A stretch of 64,000 bases of DNA. Origin: Microvirga sp. ACRRW. Lineage in GTDB: Bacteria > Pseudomonadota > Alphaproteobacteria > Rhizobiales > Beijerinckiaceae. The stretch covers positions 186,001 to 250,000 of the forward strand of contig NZ_JAKRNJ010000004.1 of assembly GCF_022346925.1 (NCBI RefSeq). The letters are read 5' to 3'. A model generated the notes under the pieces. It had not been told where the DNA came from. It did not search any database and saw only the letters and a program-made list of their open reading frames with translations. Position 1 is the first letter of the stretch; the number at the start of each line of letters is the position of its first letter. This document shows, one piece after another, positions 7,801 through 15,705 of this stretch. The translations under genes were made by a program, and so were the position numbers.

Positions 7801-9687
7801 TCAGAGCCCCGGCGGCACATCAACAGAGGCGAGCCGCGTCTGGGAGGCCAAGCGGATCGGCGCATTGACGGCTCCATAACCTTTATACTCGCGTCGTTCC
7901 ACGATCTCGAAGAAAAATCCGCCTTCCATGGTTCTCGTATAGACCTGAAAAAACTCGCCCGCACCTTCCCTGTCATAGAGAATGTTGCCAGACCGCAGCC
8001 GCTCGACATCATCAGCGGAAAGATCCGTCCTGACCTCGAGGTCGTCGTAGTAGTTCTCCGGGATTGGCAGAAGCTCTACGCCGTTCTCTTTCAGCCGCGC
8101 AACCGTTGCGAAGATGTCGGAGGTTGCAAGGGCGATATGCTGCACCCCTGATCCGAACAGCTCATTCAAAAACCGTGACGACAGCGTGCGCTGGCTTTGC
8201 GAGGCGTTGAGGATCAGGCGCAGAGAGCCGTCCTTGGTTTCCATTGCCTGGCTCTGCACCACCCCGCCGGGATCGATCACGGTCTGAACGGGTGTTTTCT
8301 GCACATCCAGGAGCGAGGTGTAAAACAGAAGCCAGGTCAGCATTTCCTCGTAATGCATGGATTGGGAGATGTGATCGACAACGGTCAGCCCTGCTTCCTG
8401 TCCTTGATCCAGCTCGAGGGCCTCGAAATCGATATCCCACAAACGGTCGAGACCATTCATGCGATCCACAAAATACAGCAGGCTCCCACCGAGCCCACGG
8501 ACCGCCGGAATATTCATTTCACCAGGCCCGACCGGTTGCTGAAACGGCTGGTCGAGCAGGGTAACGGCTCTGTTCACGGTCGCGGATGCATCAGTGGTGC
8601 GAAGCGCCAAGGCACACACAGAGGTTCCATGCGTAATATTGAAGGAATGGGCGAAGCCTTCTTTGTCGGCGTTCACCACAATGTTGATGTCTCCCTGCTG
8701 CCAGCGTGTCACGGCTTTGGAGCGATGATTGCCGGCCTTGCGGAAGCCGAGGCCTCTCAAAGTCTTTTCGAACCCCACGGCATTGCGTTCATCGACGGCG
8801 AACTCGATGAATTCGACACCCGAGCAGACGGCCTTGGATGGAATGTCCGGCAGATCGGCAATGGGTGATCCCGTACGCCGGCGCAATTCATCCAGCATGC
8901 CGATGAGAGAGCGATGCCCATCGATGGCGACGCTGCGTGCGGAACCTGCCCTGAAGCGGTCGTTGAAAATTTCCAGAGACAAGAGCCCGTCAAACCCGGT
9001 CGCATGCAGGGCGAGCATGAAATCGTCGACCGGGAGATCGCCCTGTCCCGGAAAGCAGCGATAGTGCCGACTCCAGGACAGGTAATCCATGTCGAGCCTC
9101 GGCGCGTCCGCCATCTGCACCAGGAAGATTTTTTCGGGAGGGATGGAGCGGATTGCCGACAGGTCGGTTCCTCGCGCGAGAATATGAAAAGAGTCGAGCA
9201 CCAGACCGACGGACGGATGGTTGGCCCGGCGCACCACCTCCCAGGAATCCCGATAGTCGTGAATGTGCCGTCCCCATGAGAGGGCCTCGAAGGCAACCCT
9301 CATGCCTCGCTTCGCGGCACGCTCGCCGAGTTCATAAAAGTCGGCAGCAGCCCGTTCGATGCCGCCGAGAGAATCCGGCGAAACGTTGCTGCAGATCATC
9401 AGGAGATCGCAACCCAGTTCCTCCATGACGTCGAATTTGCGCTCGGCACGGGCGAAGACCTTGGAGCGCTGGGGCTCGGGCATACCCTCAAAATCGCGAA
9501 ACGGCTGGAAGGTAATGGTCTTGAGCCCGAGATCCTCGATCATGCGCCTGGCATCGGCCGGTGTTCCATTGAAGGAGAGAAGATCATTCTCGAAAATCTC
9601 CACTCCCTTGAATTGAGCGGCTGCGATAGCCTCGATCTTCTCGGTGAGAGTTCCGCTCAAACAAACGGTGGCGATGGCGGTGCGCAT
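7801..9687 (-). CDS. quiC: 3-dehydroshikimate dehydratase, QuiC type (fused to HPPD-like domain)
   Basis: This enzyme converts 3-dehydroshikimate to protocatechuate, linking quinate/shikimate use to the beta-ketoadipate pathway. The 628-residue protein has an N-terminal TIM-barrel isomerase-like dehydratase domain (about 1-285) and a C-terminal vicinal oxygen chelate domain resembling 4-hydroxyphenylpyruvate dioxygenase (about 290-610). The barrel metal ligands fall at E134, D165, Q191 and E239, with H168 nearby, which matches what I recall for Pseudomonas QuiC1. The C-terminal domain keeps candidate H...H...E ligands (HISQSMH, GVQHIAL, FFFEIVE). It is the last gene of a GntR-GntR-quiC unit, divergent from the transporter and aroQ genes. 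Confidence 0.9.
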   Translation of the reverse strand: MRTAIATVCLSGTLTEKIEAIAAAQFKGVEIFENDLLSFNGTPADARRMIEDLGLKTITFQPFRDFEGMPEPQRSKVFARAERKFDVMEELGCDLLMICSNVSPDSLGGIERAAADFYELGERAAKRGMRVAFEALSWGRHIHDYRDSWEVVRRANHPSVGLVLDSFHILARGTDLSAIRSIPPEKIFLVQMADAPRLDMDYLSWSRHYRCFPGQGDLPVDDFMLALHATGFDGLLSLEIFNDRFRAGSARSVAIDGHRSLIGMLDELRRRTGSPIADLPDIPSKAVCSGVEFIEFAVDERNAVGFEKTLRGLGFRKAGNHRSKAVTRWQQGDINIVVNADKEGFAHSFNITHGTSVCALALRTTDASATVNRAVTLLDQPFQQPVGPGEMNIPAVRGLGGSLLYFVDRMNGLDRLWDIDFEALELDQGQEAGLTVVDHISQSMHYEEMLTWLLFYTSLLDVQKTPVQTVIDPGGVVQSQAMETKDGSLRLILNASQSQRTLSSRFLNELFGSGVQHIALATSDIFATVARLKENGVELLPIPENYYDDLEVRTDLSADDVERLRSGNILYDREGAGEFFQVYTRTMEGGFFFEIVERREYKGYGAVNAPIRLASQTRLASVDVPPGL

Positions 9688-9752
9688 GCTCTTGAATCCA
9701 GTTCCCTCGAAGTTTCAGGAGAGCGTCGGCCTGTCGGCTCGCTCTTTCTTTT

Positions 9753-10430
9753 TCATGTGATCGTTCCAGTAGCGAGCGCATGCTCGACGCCACCTGCGAC
9801 GTGCCGACTGAGGACCTCACACGCCCGTGCAGAATCTCGCTGCAACGCACACTCCAGAAGAAGCTTATGCTCCTCGGAGGCTATGTCTCCGCGATAGCTC
9901 AAGGCGATCATCTGGTAGCGAAGGTATTTGTCAAAGACGGCCGCATGAGTGTCGATCAGCATTCTCGACCCGCAGGCAGAGATCAGGGCCTGATGGAACT
10001 GCCAATCATACTGCTTCCATTCCTCGGTATGGCTGCGATCTCCTTTGGCCATGCGCTCTTCCATGCGGGCCAGCCGATGATGCGCGGCAACGACACGCCC
10101 TTCCCACTCCATGTCACCGGCGCGGAAGGACTGCTCCATGGCGCGGCATTCCAGCAATTGCCGAAGAGCTGCAATCTCCCGCAGATTCGCGATAGAGACA
10201 GGCGTAACCTCGAAGCCTTTCTGTCCCTCTGCAACGACAAGCCTTTCGGATGAAAGACGATTGAGGATCTCGCGAAGCGTGCTGACGCTTGCTCCGTAAT
10301 CGGATTTCAACTGCTCGAGCTTCAGCTTTCTGCCGGGCGCCAAGCGACCGAAGACAATGTCCGCCCGGATCTTGCGATAAGCGCTTTCTCCGATGCCTTG
10401 AAGCTGTGCATTGATGGGCATATCGTTCAT
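9753..10430 (-). CDS. GntR/FadR-type regulator, second of a tandem pair
   Basis: A 225-residue GntR family repressor with an N-terminal winged helix (about 10-75) and a C-terminal FCD ligand domain (about 85-215). The FCD domain shows the usual acid/histidine metal-binding pattern (WQFHQALI, HVAGG). It is clearly paralogous to the upstream regulator along its whole length. ATG 10430 overlaps the TGA of that gene as ATGA, so translation is probably coupled; this decides the start. Context suggests control of the quinate-type genes, with a pathway intermediate as effector. Confidence 0.88.
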   Translation of the reverse strand: MNDMPINAQLQGIGESAYRKIRADIVFGRLAPGRKLKLEQLKSDYGASVSTLREILNRLSSERLVVAEGQKGFEVTPVSIANLREIAALRQLLECRAMEQSFRAGDMEWEGRVVAAHHRLARMEERMAKGDRSHTEEWKQYDWQFHQALISACGSRMLIDTHAAVFDKYLRYQMIALSYRGDIASEEHKLLLECALQRDSARACEVLSRHVAGGVEHALATGTIT

Positions 10431-11095
10431 CGCAACGCCCCACTGCCCAAGGTGTAGGCCACGCATCCGTTCACGTGGCGGCCAAGAATTTCGCAGGCGC
10501 GCGCGGCATCTCGCGTCAGGGCGCAATCCAAGAGGAGCCGATGCTCTTCGGCGGCAATTTCTCCGCGAAAGACGACTGCAACCATCTGATAGCGGAGATA
10601 CTGATCGAAGACGCCGACATAGAGATCGAGAAGGGTCTGTGAACCACAGGCCTCGATCAGCGTCTGATGGAACTCCCGATCATATCGTTTCCAGAGTTCC
10701 ACATCTTCTGTCTCGCCCGACAGCATCCGACGCTCCATGGCGGCAAGCTTGTAATGGGCAGCGACGACCCGGCTCTCCCATTCCAGATCACCGGCTGCAA
10801 AGGAGAGGGGCAACGCGTAGCTCTCAAGAAGCAGCCGCATCGCCGCCACATCTTGCAATCCTTCGGGTGAGACTGGAGTGACGCGGAAACCTCTTTGCTC
10901 CTCGGCAATCACCAGTCCTTCGGATGAAAGACGGCTTAGAATTTCCCGGACGGTGCTGACGCTCGCACCATATTCCTTCGCCAGACGGTCAAGGCGGAGC
11001 TTGCCGCCCGGCTCAAGGCGGCCGAACACGATATCGGCCCGGATGTGGGCATAGGCCCGATCCGCAATGGACGTCGCCAATAGTTCCATGCTCAT
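10427..11095 (-). CDS. GntR/FadR-type regulator, first of a tandem pair
   Basis: A 222-residue GntR/FCD regulator. The DNA-binding helix region (YGASVSTVREILSRLSSEGLV) starts near residue 34 and is almost the same as in its partner; the FCD part (YDREFHQTLIEACGS) is also similar. The frame extends upstream to a TTG at 11152, but ATG 11095 gives a length equal to the partner; ATG 11089 is also possible. It faces the TRAP operon across a 177-base region containing an inverted repeat. Two paralogues might form homo- or heterodimers or answer to different intermediates. Confidence 0.88.
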   Translation of the reverse strand: MSMELLATSIADRAYAHIRADIVFGRLEPGGKLRLDRLAKEYGASVSTVREILSRLSSEGLVIAEEQRGFRVTPVSPEGLQDVAAMRLLLESYALPLSFAAGDLEWESRVVAAHYKLAAMERRMLSGETEDVELWKRYDREFHQTLIEACGSQTLLDLYVGVFDQYLRYQMVAVVFRGEIAAEEHRLLLDCALTRDAARACEILGRHVNGCVAYTLGSGALR

Positions 11096-11206
11096 GCCGC
11101 CACGCTTGCGAACACTTCCAAAGCCTCCCTTTGTATCTTCCTGCCCCTGCAAGATAGGACCAAACTCAAAATATCAGATGATTTTAATAAAACCCATTGA
11201 TTTTGC

Positions 11207-11226
11207 AATTATCCGAGCAGATAATT
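11207..11226. promoter_or_regulatory. Candidate GntR operator between regulator and TRAP operon
   Basis: A perfect inverted repeat, AATTATC and GATAATT, is separated by CGAGCA in the shared divergent promoter region, 46 bases before the dctP start. A shorter ATCA-GA-TGAT repeat lies at 11173-11182. Position and symmetry suit an operator for the adjacent GntR proteins. No binding evidence exists in the sequence itself. Confidence 0.5.
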
Positions 11227-11272
11227 TGGAAAAGACGCAGAAAAATGCGCGCAGACATCAGGAGAGGAACAC

Positions 11273-12265
11273 ATGTCACTTGGTATCAACCGCCGCTTAT
11301 TGATGGCCGCAGGCGCGGCCGTGCTGGCCTGTAGCATCGCTGGTCCCGTCATGGCCCAGTCGCCCCAGAACCTGCGCTTCTCAGCAGTGTTTTCGGAGCA
11401 GGACATCCGCGCTCAGATGATGAAGCGCTTCGGGGAAGAGGTTACAGGCCAAGGCTTTACCCTTCAGCCTTACTATGGCGGCACTCTGTTCAAGCAGGGC
11501 ACCGAACTTGTCGCCATGCAGCGCGGCAACCTGGAAATGGGCAATATCGCGCCACAGGACATCTCCAATCAGATTCCGGCCTGGTCTATCGTGACATCCG
11601 CCTATCTCTTTCGCGATGCCGAGCACATGAAGAAGGTCTTTGCCAGCGATGTCGGCCAGCAGCTCAAGAAAATGGCCTCCGATCAATTGGGCATTCACAT
11701 TCTCGGGCCGACCTATTTTGGAGCCCGGCATGTCGGCCTGAAACCGAACAAGAAGATCAACACCCCTGCGGATCTCGCCGGCGTCAAGCTGCGCATGCCC
11801 GGCGGCGATGCCTGGCAGTTCCTCGGACAATCGCTTGGCGCGAACCCCACGCCCATGGCCTATGCCGAGGTCTATACGGGCCTCCAGACGGGCGCCATCG
11901 ACGGGCAGGACAACCCTCTCCCCAACGTGGAGAACATGAAGTTCTATGAGGTGATGTCACAGATCGCCCTGACGTCGCATCTGGTCGGCTTCGATGTTCT
12001 GGCTGTGTCGAACAAGGTCTGGAATGCCATGTCCCCCGAGAAGCAGGCCGCTTTCCAGGCTGCTGCTGACAAGGCGATCGAGTGGAGCACGCAGGAGCAC
12101 CTGAAGAAGGAGGCCGAGCTTGCCACTTTCTTCAAGAGCAAGGGCCTTGAGATCTACACTCCCGACCAGAAAGCCTTCCGCGACTATGCGCAGAAGAAAT
12201 ATCTGGCCTCCGACCTCGCCAAGAGCTGGCAGCCGGGCATGCTGGACAAGATCAACGCCATGTAA
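11273..12265 (+). CDS. TRAP transporter substrate-binding protein (DctP family)
   Basis: The periplasmic receptor of a tripartite ATP-independent transporter, 330 residues. It has a signal peptide (basic RR near residue 8, hydrophobic core, cleavage after VMAQ near residue 29). DctP features include the PTYFGARHVGLKPNK region, the LAGVKLRMPGG segment that normally supplies the carboxylate-binding arginine, and ALTSHLVGFDVLAVS. AGGAGAGG precedes the ATG. With aroQ and a quinate dehydrogenase downstream, the likely ligand is quinate, shikimate or a related acid, but this is inferred from context only. Confidence 0.9.
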   Translation: MSLGINRRLLMAAGAAVLACSIAGPVMAQSPQNLRFSAVFSEQDIRAQMMKRFGEEVTGQGFTLQPYYGGTLFKQGTELVAMQRGNLEMGNIAPQDISNQIPAWSIVTSAYLFRDAEHMKKVFASDVGQQLKKMASDQLGIHILGPTYFGARHVGLKPNKKINTPADLAGVKLRMPGGDAWQFLGQSLGANPTPMAYAEVYTGLQTGAIDGQDNPLPNVENMKFYEVMSQIALTSHLVGFDVLAVSNKVWNAMSPEKQAAFQAAADKAIEWSTQEHLKKEAELATFFKSKGLEIYTPDQKAFRDYAQKKYLASDLAKSWQPGMLDKINAM

Positions 12266-12275
12266 CCAAGCCATG

Positions 12276-12304
12276 AGCCGCCGGAGAACCGCACTCCGGC
12301 GGCT
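12276..12304 (+). terminator. Hairpin between dctP and dctQ, likely attenuator
   Basis: An 11-base-pair stem (AGCCGCCGGAG with CTCCGGCGGCT) around a 7-base loop, followed by TCTTTG, lies directly after the dctP stop. Such hairpins after binding-protein genes usually reduce read-through, so that receptor is made in excess over the membrane subunits. Confidence 0.65.
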
Positions 12305-12364
12305 TCTTTGCTCAAGTCAAACCGATGCAGGGCGGATCGGCGCACCTGCAAGGGAGCCCTTGCC

Positions 12365-12883
12365 ATGCCTGCCTCTATACGAGTCATCGGCCAATGGTTT
12401 GCGCGTCGCGCCGAGAACGTGATCGCCGCAATGCTGGCTGCCATGTTTTTGGCCTTCATTCTTCAGATCGTGTTTCGCTATGTCTTCGGCCTGCCCATCG
12501 GCTGGACCCATGAGGTGAGCGTCATCCTTTGGGTTTGGCTCGTGTTATGGGGCGCGGCCTTCGTTCTGAGCGAACGCGAAGAGATCCGCTTCGACATCAT
12601 TTACGGCGCGGTCGGCCCGGGCGCACGCCGGATCATGTGCATCATCACGGCCGCCGTGTTGATCGCGCTCTACGCCATCTCGTTCCCAGCCGTTCTCGAT
12701 TACGTCAGCTTCATGAAGGTCGAGAAGACCGCCTATCTGAAGATCCGGTTCGATTACCTGTTCTCGATCTACATTTTCTTCGTGATCGCCACAATCATTC
12801 GCTACATCTGGCTCGCTTGGCAGGCGATGCGCGGTGTTGCGCCGGATGAGTTCGACCCCACCAAAGCGAGTTCCGGCGTATGA
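12365..12883 (+). CDS. TRAP transporter small permease (DctQ family)
   Basis: A 172-residue protein with four membrane segments (about 20-42, 52-72, 92-114 and 135-155). It carries the DctQ pattern of a helix ending in FRYVFGLPIGWTHEV followed by a glutamate-rich cytosolic turn (SEREEIRFD). It forms the membrane complex with the large DctM subunit. The start is the ATG after AGGGAGCCC. Its last codons overlap the dctM start as ATGA, so the two are probably translationally coupled. Confidence 0.88.
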   Translation: MPASIRVIGQWFARRAENVIAAMLAAMFLAFILQIVFRYVFGLPIGWTHEVSVILWVWLVLWGAAFVLSEREEIRFDIIYGAVGPGARRIMCIITAAVLIALYAISFPAVLDYVSFMKVEKTAYLKIRFDYLFSIYIFFVIATIIRYIWLAWQAMRGVAPDEFDPTKASSGV

Positions 12884-14181
12884 ACCTTGCCAGCCCCTTC
12901 TCGCTCGCGCTTGTCGCAATCACCGCTCTTGCTTTCCTCGGGCTGCCCATCGGCCATTCGATGATCGCCGGATCGATCCTCTATCTTCTCCTCGCAGGAC
13001 AGGATATGGGCACCGCCGCCGAGCAACTCTTGAACGGAATGTACTCGAACTACGTCATTCTCTCCGTTCCGCTCTTTATCCTCGCCGCCGAGTTCATGAA
13101 CATCGGCAGCATGACCGACAGGCTCATGACGTTCTGCAACGCTCTCGTCGGGCGTTTCCGCGGCGGACTTGCGCATGTCAACATCCTGCAGAGCATCATC
13201 TTCGCCGGCATGTCCGGCTCCGCCATCGCGGATGCCGCCGGTACCGGCCGCATGATGCAGGTGATGATGACCCGCGACGGACGTTATCCGCCGAGCTATG
13301 CCGCGGCGCTGACGGCAGTATCCTCGGTGATTGGGCCGATCATTCCACCTTCCATTCCCATGGTGCTCTATGCGCTGGTTTCCGATGCCTCCATCGGTTT
13401 CCTGTTTCTCGGCGGCGTCATTCCAGGATTGCTGATGGCATTGAGCCAGATGGTCATCGTGGCCATCACCGCCAAGCGCAAAAACTTTCCGGTCGAGAAA
13501 CCAATCCCTTTGCGCAAAATCCCACGGATCACGTGGGAGGCCTTCCCCTCGCTGATGATGCCCGTCGTTCTTCTCGGCGGCATCTATAGCGGCGTCATGA
13601 CGCCGACCGAAGCCGCCGCCGTCGCGGCAGCCTACGCCCTGATCATCTCAGCCGGCCTCTATCGCAGCGTGAGCTGGCGCGACTTCTACAAGTCGCTTGC
13701 CGTTAGCGCCAGGACAACGTCCTCGATTGGCATGCTGATTGCAGGCTCCCTCGTGTTCAACTACGTCATTACGGTCGAGAACATTCCGGAAGGTGTGAAA
13801 TCGCTTCTGTCAGCCTGGGACCTGTCGCCCATCGGCTTCTTGATCCTCGTCAACGTCTTGCTTCTTCTTCTGGGCTGCGTGCTCGAGGGAACGGCGATCC
13901 TTCTCATTGTCGTGCCGGTTTTCATTCCAACGGCTCAGGCGCTCGGCATCGACCTTGTTCATTTCGGCGTCGTTGTGGTCGTCAACATCATGATTGGGTT
14001 GATCACGCCGCCTTACGGGCTGCTCCTGTTCATCATGGCAAACATATCGGGCGAGCCGCTGCGCGACATCGTCCGCGATACGCTGCCGTTCCTCTTTGCG
14101 ATGATCGTTGCCCTCGCCATCCTGACCTTCGTTCCAGAAACCGTCCTCTGGCTGCCCAGGATGTTCGGGTATCAGGGATGA
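12880..14181 (+). CDS. TRAP transporter large permease (DctM family)
   Basis: A 433-residue multi-helix membrane protein of the DctM type, the ion-coupled transport subunit. Family landmarks include the SGSAIADAAGTGRMMQ region, IPPSIPMVLYA and LITPPYGLLLF. It overlaps dctQ by four bases and is followed 27 bases later by the dehydroquinase-like gene, so transport and catabolism appear to share one transcript. Confidence 0.92.
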   Translation: MNLASPFSLALVAITALAFLGLPIGHSMIAGSILYLLLAGQDMGTAAEQLLNGMYSNYVILSVPLFILAAEFMNIGSMTDRLMTFCNALVGRFRGGLAHVNILQSIIFAGMSGSAIADAAGTGRMMQVMMTRDGRYPPSYAAALTAVSSVIGPIIPPSIPMVLYALVSDASIGFLFLGGVIPGLLMALSQMVIVAITAKRKNFPVEKPIPLRKIPRITWEAFPSLMMPVVLLGGIYSGVMTPTEAAAVAAAYALIISAGLYRSVSWRDFYKSLAVSARTTSSIGMLIAGSLVFNYVITVENIPEGVKSLLSAWDLSPIGFLILVNVLLLLLGCVLEGTAILLIVVPVFIPTAQALGIDLVHFGVVVVVNIMIGLITPPYGLLLFIMANISGEPLRDIVRDTLPFLFAMIVALAILTFVPETVLWLPRMFGYQG

Positions 14182-14208
14182 CCACCTCATCTTCAGAGAT
14201 GCATATTG

Positions 14209-14658
14209 ATGAGCAAACCCATCTATATCCTCAACGGCCCGAACCTGAATCGCCTCGGAACTCGGGAACCTGAGATCTACGGGCGCACGACCTTGGCAGA
14301 GGTCGAAGCCATGTGCCGAGAGGCTGCGGCAGGCCTCACAATCGTTTTCCGGCAATCCAACCGCGAATACGAGATCATCGATTGGGTACACGAAGCCATT
14401 GATGAGGGCAGCGGGATCATCATCAACCCTGCGGCATTCACCTTCACCTCCATGGCGATCATGGATGCATTGAAGATGTTTCCCGGACCAATCATCGAAC
14501 TGCACATCTCCAATATTCACAAGCGCGAGCCGATCTACCACAAATCCTATGTCTCTCCGATTGCAACAGCCGTCATCGCGGGCCTTGGCACGGATGGCTA
14601 TCGGACCGCAGTCAAGGCTATGCTCACAATGACCGCAACTCTGCCCGCTGGCACCTGA
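14209..14658 (+). CDS. aroQ: Type II 3-dehydroquinate dehydratase-like protein with altered substrate residues
   Basis: The family dehydrates 3-dehydroquinate to 3-dehydroshikimate. This 149-residue protein has the normal length and fold signature ([28 protein letters not shown]). The catalytic Tyr and His and the conserved Arg and Asn are kept. Two residues that contact the ring hydroxyls in characterised enzymes (His81 and Arg112 in Mycobacterium numbering, as I recall it) are replaced. The usual THTS is TFTS, and the Arg after REEF becomes Tyr in REPIY. It may be a catabolic variant or act on a related substrate. An in-frame TTG directly before the ATG is less likely as start. Confidence 0.85.
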   Translation: MSKPIYILNGPNLNRLGTREPEIYGRTTLAEVEAMCREAAAGLTIVFRQSNREYEIIDWVHEAIDEGSGIIINPAAFTFTSMAIMDALKMFPGPIIELHISNIHKREPIYHKSYVSPIATAVIAGLGTDGYRTAVKAMLTMTATLPAGT

Positions 14659-14663
14659 ATCCC

Positions 14664-15557
14664 ATGGCGATAGAGTCATCACCGGTCGACGGAGATCGAA
14701 CTCAGGATCCATCAGATTGGCCATCCGTCTTGGTTGGACTGGTCGGATCTGGCATCCAGGCATCGCGTACGCCGCGGCTTCACGAGCGCGAAGGTGCACG
14801 ACAGGGATTGCGCTATGTCTACAAGTTGATCGACTTGGAAGCTCTGGATCTCGATGCGAGTGCTCTTGCCGATATTCTGACAGCGGCGCAGCACCTCGGC
14901 TTCGCCGGCCTCAACATCACTCATCCCTGCAAGCAGGCCGTGATCCCGCTTCTCGATGAGCTTTCGCCAGATGCTGCTGCGCTTGGAGCAGTAAATACTG
15001 TCGTCCTAAAGGAAGGCAAGCGCGTCGGCCACAACACCGATTGGTGGGGATTTGCGGAGAGCTTCAGGCGCGAACTTCCCGACGTCCGAAAGGATCGTGT
15101 GGTCCAGTTCGGCGCAGGCGGTGGCGGAGCGGCAGTCGCCCATGCCCTGTTGGCGTCAGGCGTCGGCGAAGTCACGATCATCGACACTCATGAAGAGCGC
15201 GCCCATCAGCTCGCAGAATCCTTAAGAGAGCGGTTCGCTTCTGCGCAGGTATCCGCAAGTGCGCACTGCATCTCCCCCCTGGAAAGTGCCGATGGCATAG
15301 TGAATACAACGCCGCTTGGCATGGCGAAGTATCCTGGCATGGCCTTGCCGCCGGAATTGCTGCGGCCTGATTTGTGGGTCGCCGACATCGTCTATTTTCC
15401 CCTGGAAACGGAACTGTTGCGTGAGGCCCGTGCCTGCGGCTGCCGTACCATGTCCGGCGGCGGCATGGCGGTCTTTCAAGCGGTCGGCGCATTTCGTCTC
15501 TTCACGGGTCTCGAGCCGGACGCTGAGCGTATGCTCGCCCACTTCGAAGAGATGTAA
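14664..15557 (+). CDS. Quinate/shikimate dehydrogenase (AroE superfamily)
   Basis: A 297-residue NAD(P)-linked dehydrogenase of the shikimate dehydrogenase family, expected to oxidise quinate to 3-dehydroquinate or shikimate to 3-dehydroshikimate. The substrate loop reads SRTPRLHE, the type I associate with the Corynebacterium quinate/shikimate enzyme rather than the HSxSP loop of biosynthetic AroE. The catalytic Lys (NITHPCK) and Asp (NTDWWGF) and a glycine-rich nucleotide loop (GAGGGG) are present. It starts 5 bases after aroQ and ends the TRAP-aroQ operon. Confidence 0.85.
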   Translation: MAIESSPVDGDRTQDPSDWPSVLVGLVGSGIQASRTPRLHEREGARQGLRYVYKLIDLEALDLDASALADILTAAQHLGFAGLNITHPCKQAVIPLLDELSPDAAALGAVNTVVLKEGKRVGHNTDWWGFAESFRRELPDVRKDRVVQFGAGGGGAAVAHALLASGVGEVTIIDTHEERAHQLAESLRERFASAQVSASAHCISPLESADGIVNTTPLGMAKYPGMALPPELLRPDLWVADIVYFPLETELLREARACGCRTMSGGGMAVFQAVGAFRLFTGLEPDAERMLAHFEEM

Positions 15558-15705
15558 GGCCTCCCATTCAACGCCATCGGCAGCGCCTCTGCCCCGTTGC
15601 AGCGAACCGGGACTTGGATCATCGGTCAGCATAATTTTACGGCCCAGCTTCACCCATGAGGAAGAATGCCGGGGAACCGGCAACTCCATAAGGAGGTTTA
15701 AGCAT

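Noticed and set aside
8197..8868. A 223-codon plus-strand frame inside quiC
   Set aside because: Shadow of the conserved quiC gene; no Shine-Dalgarno and no known domain.
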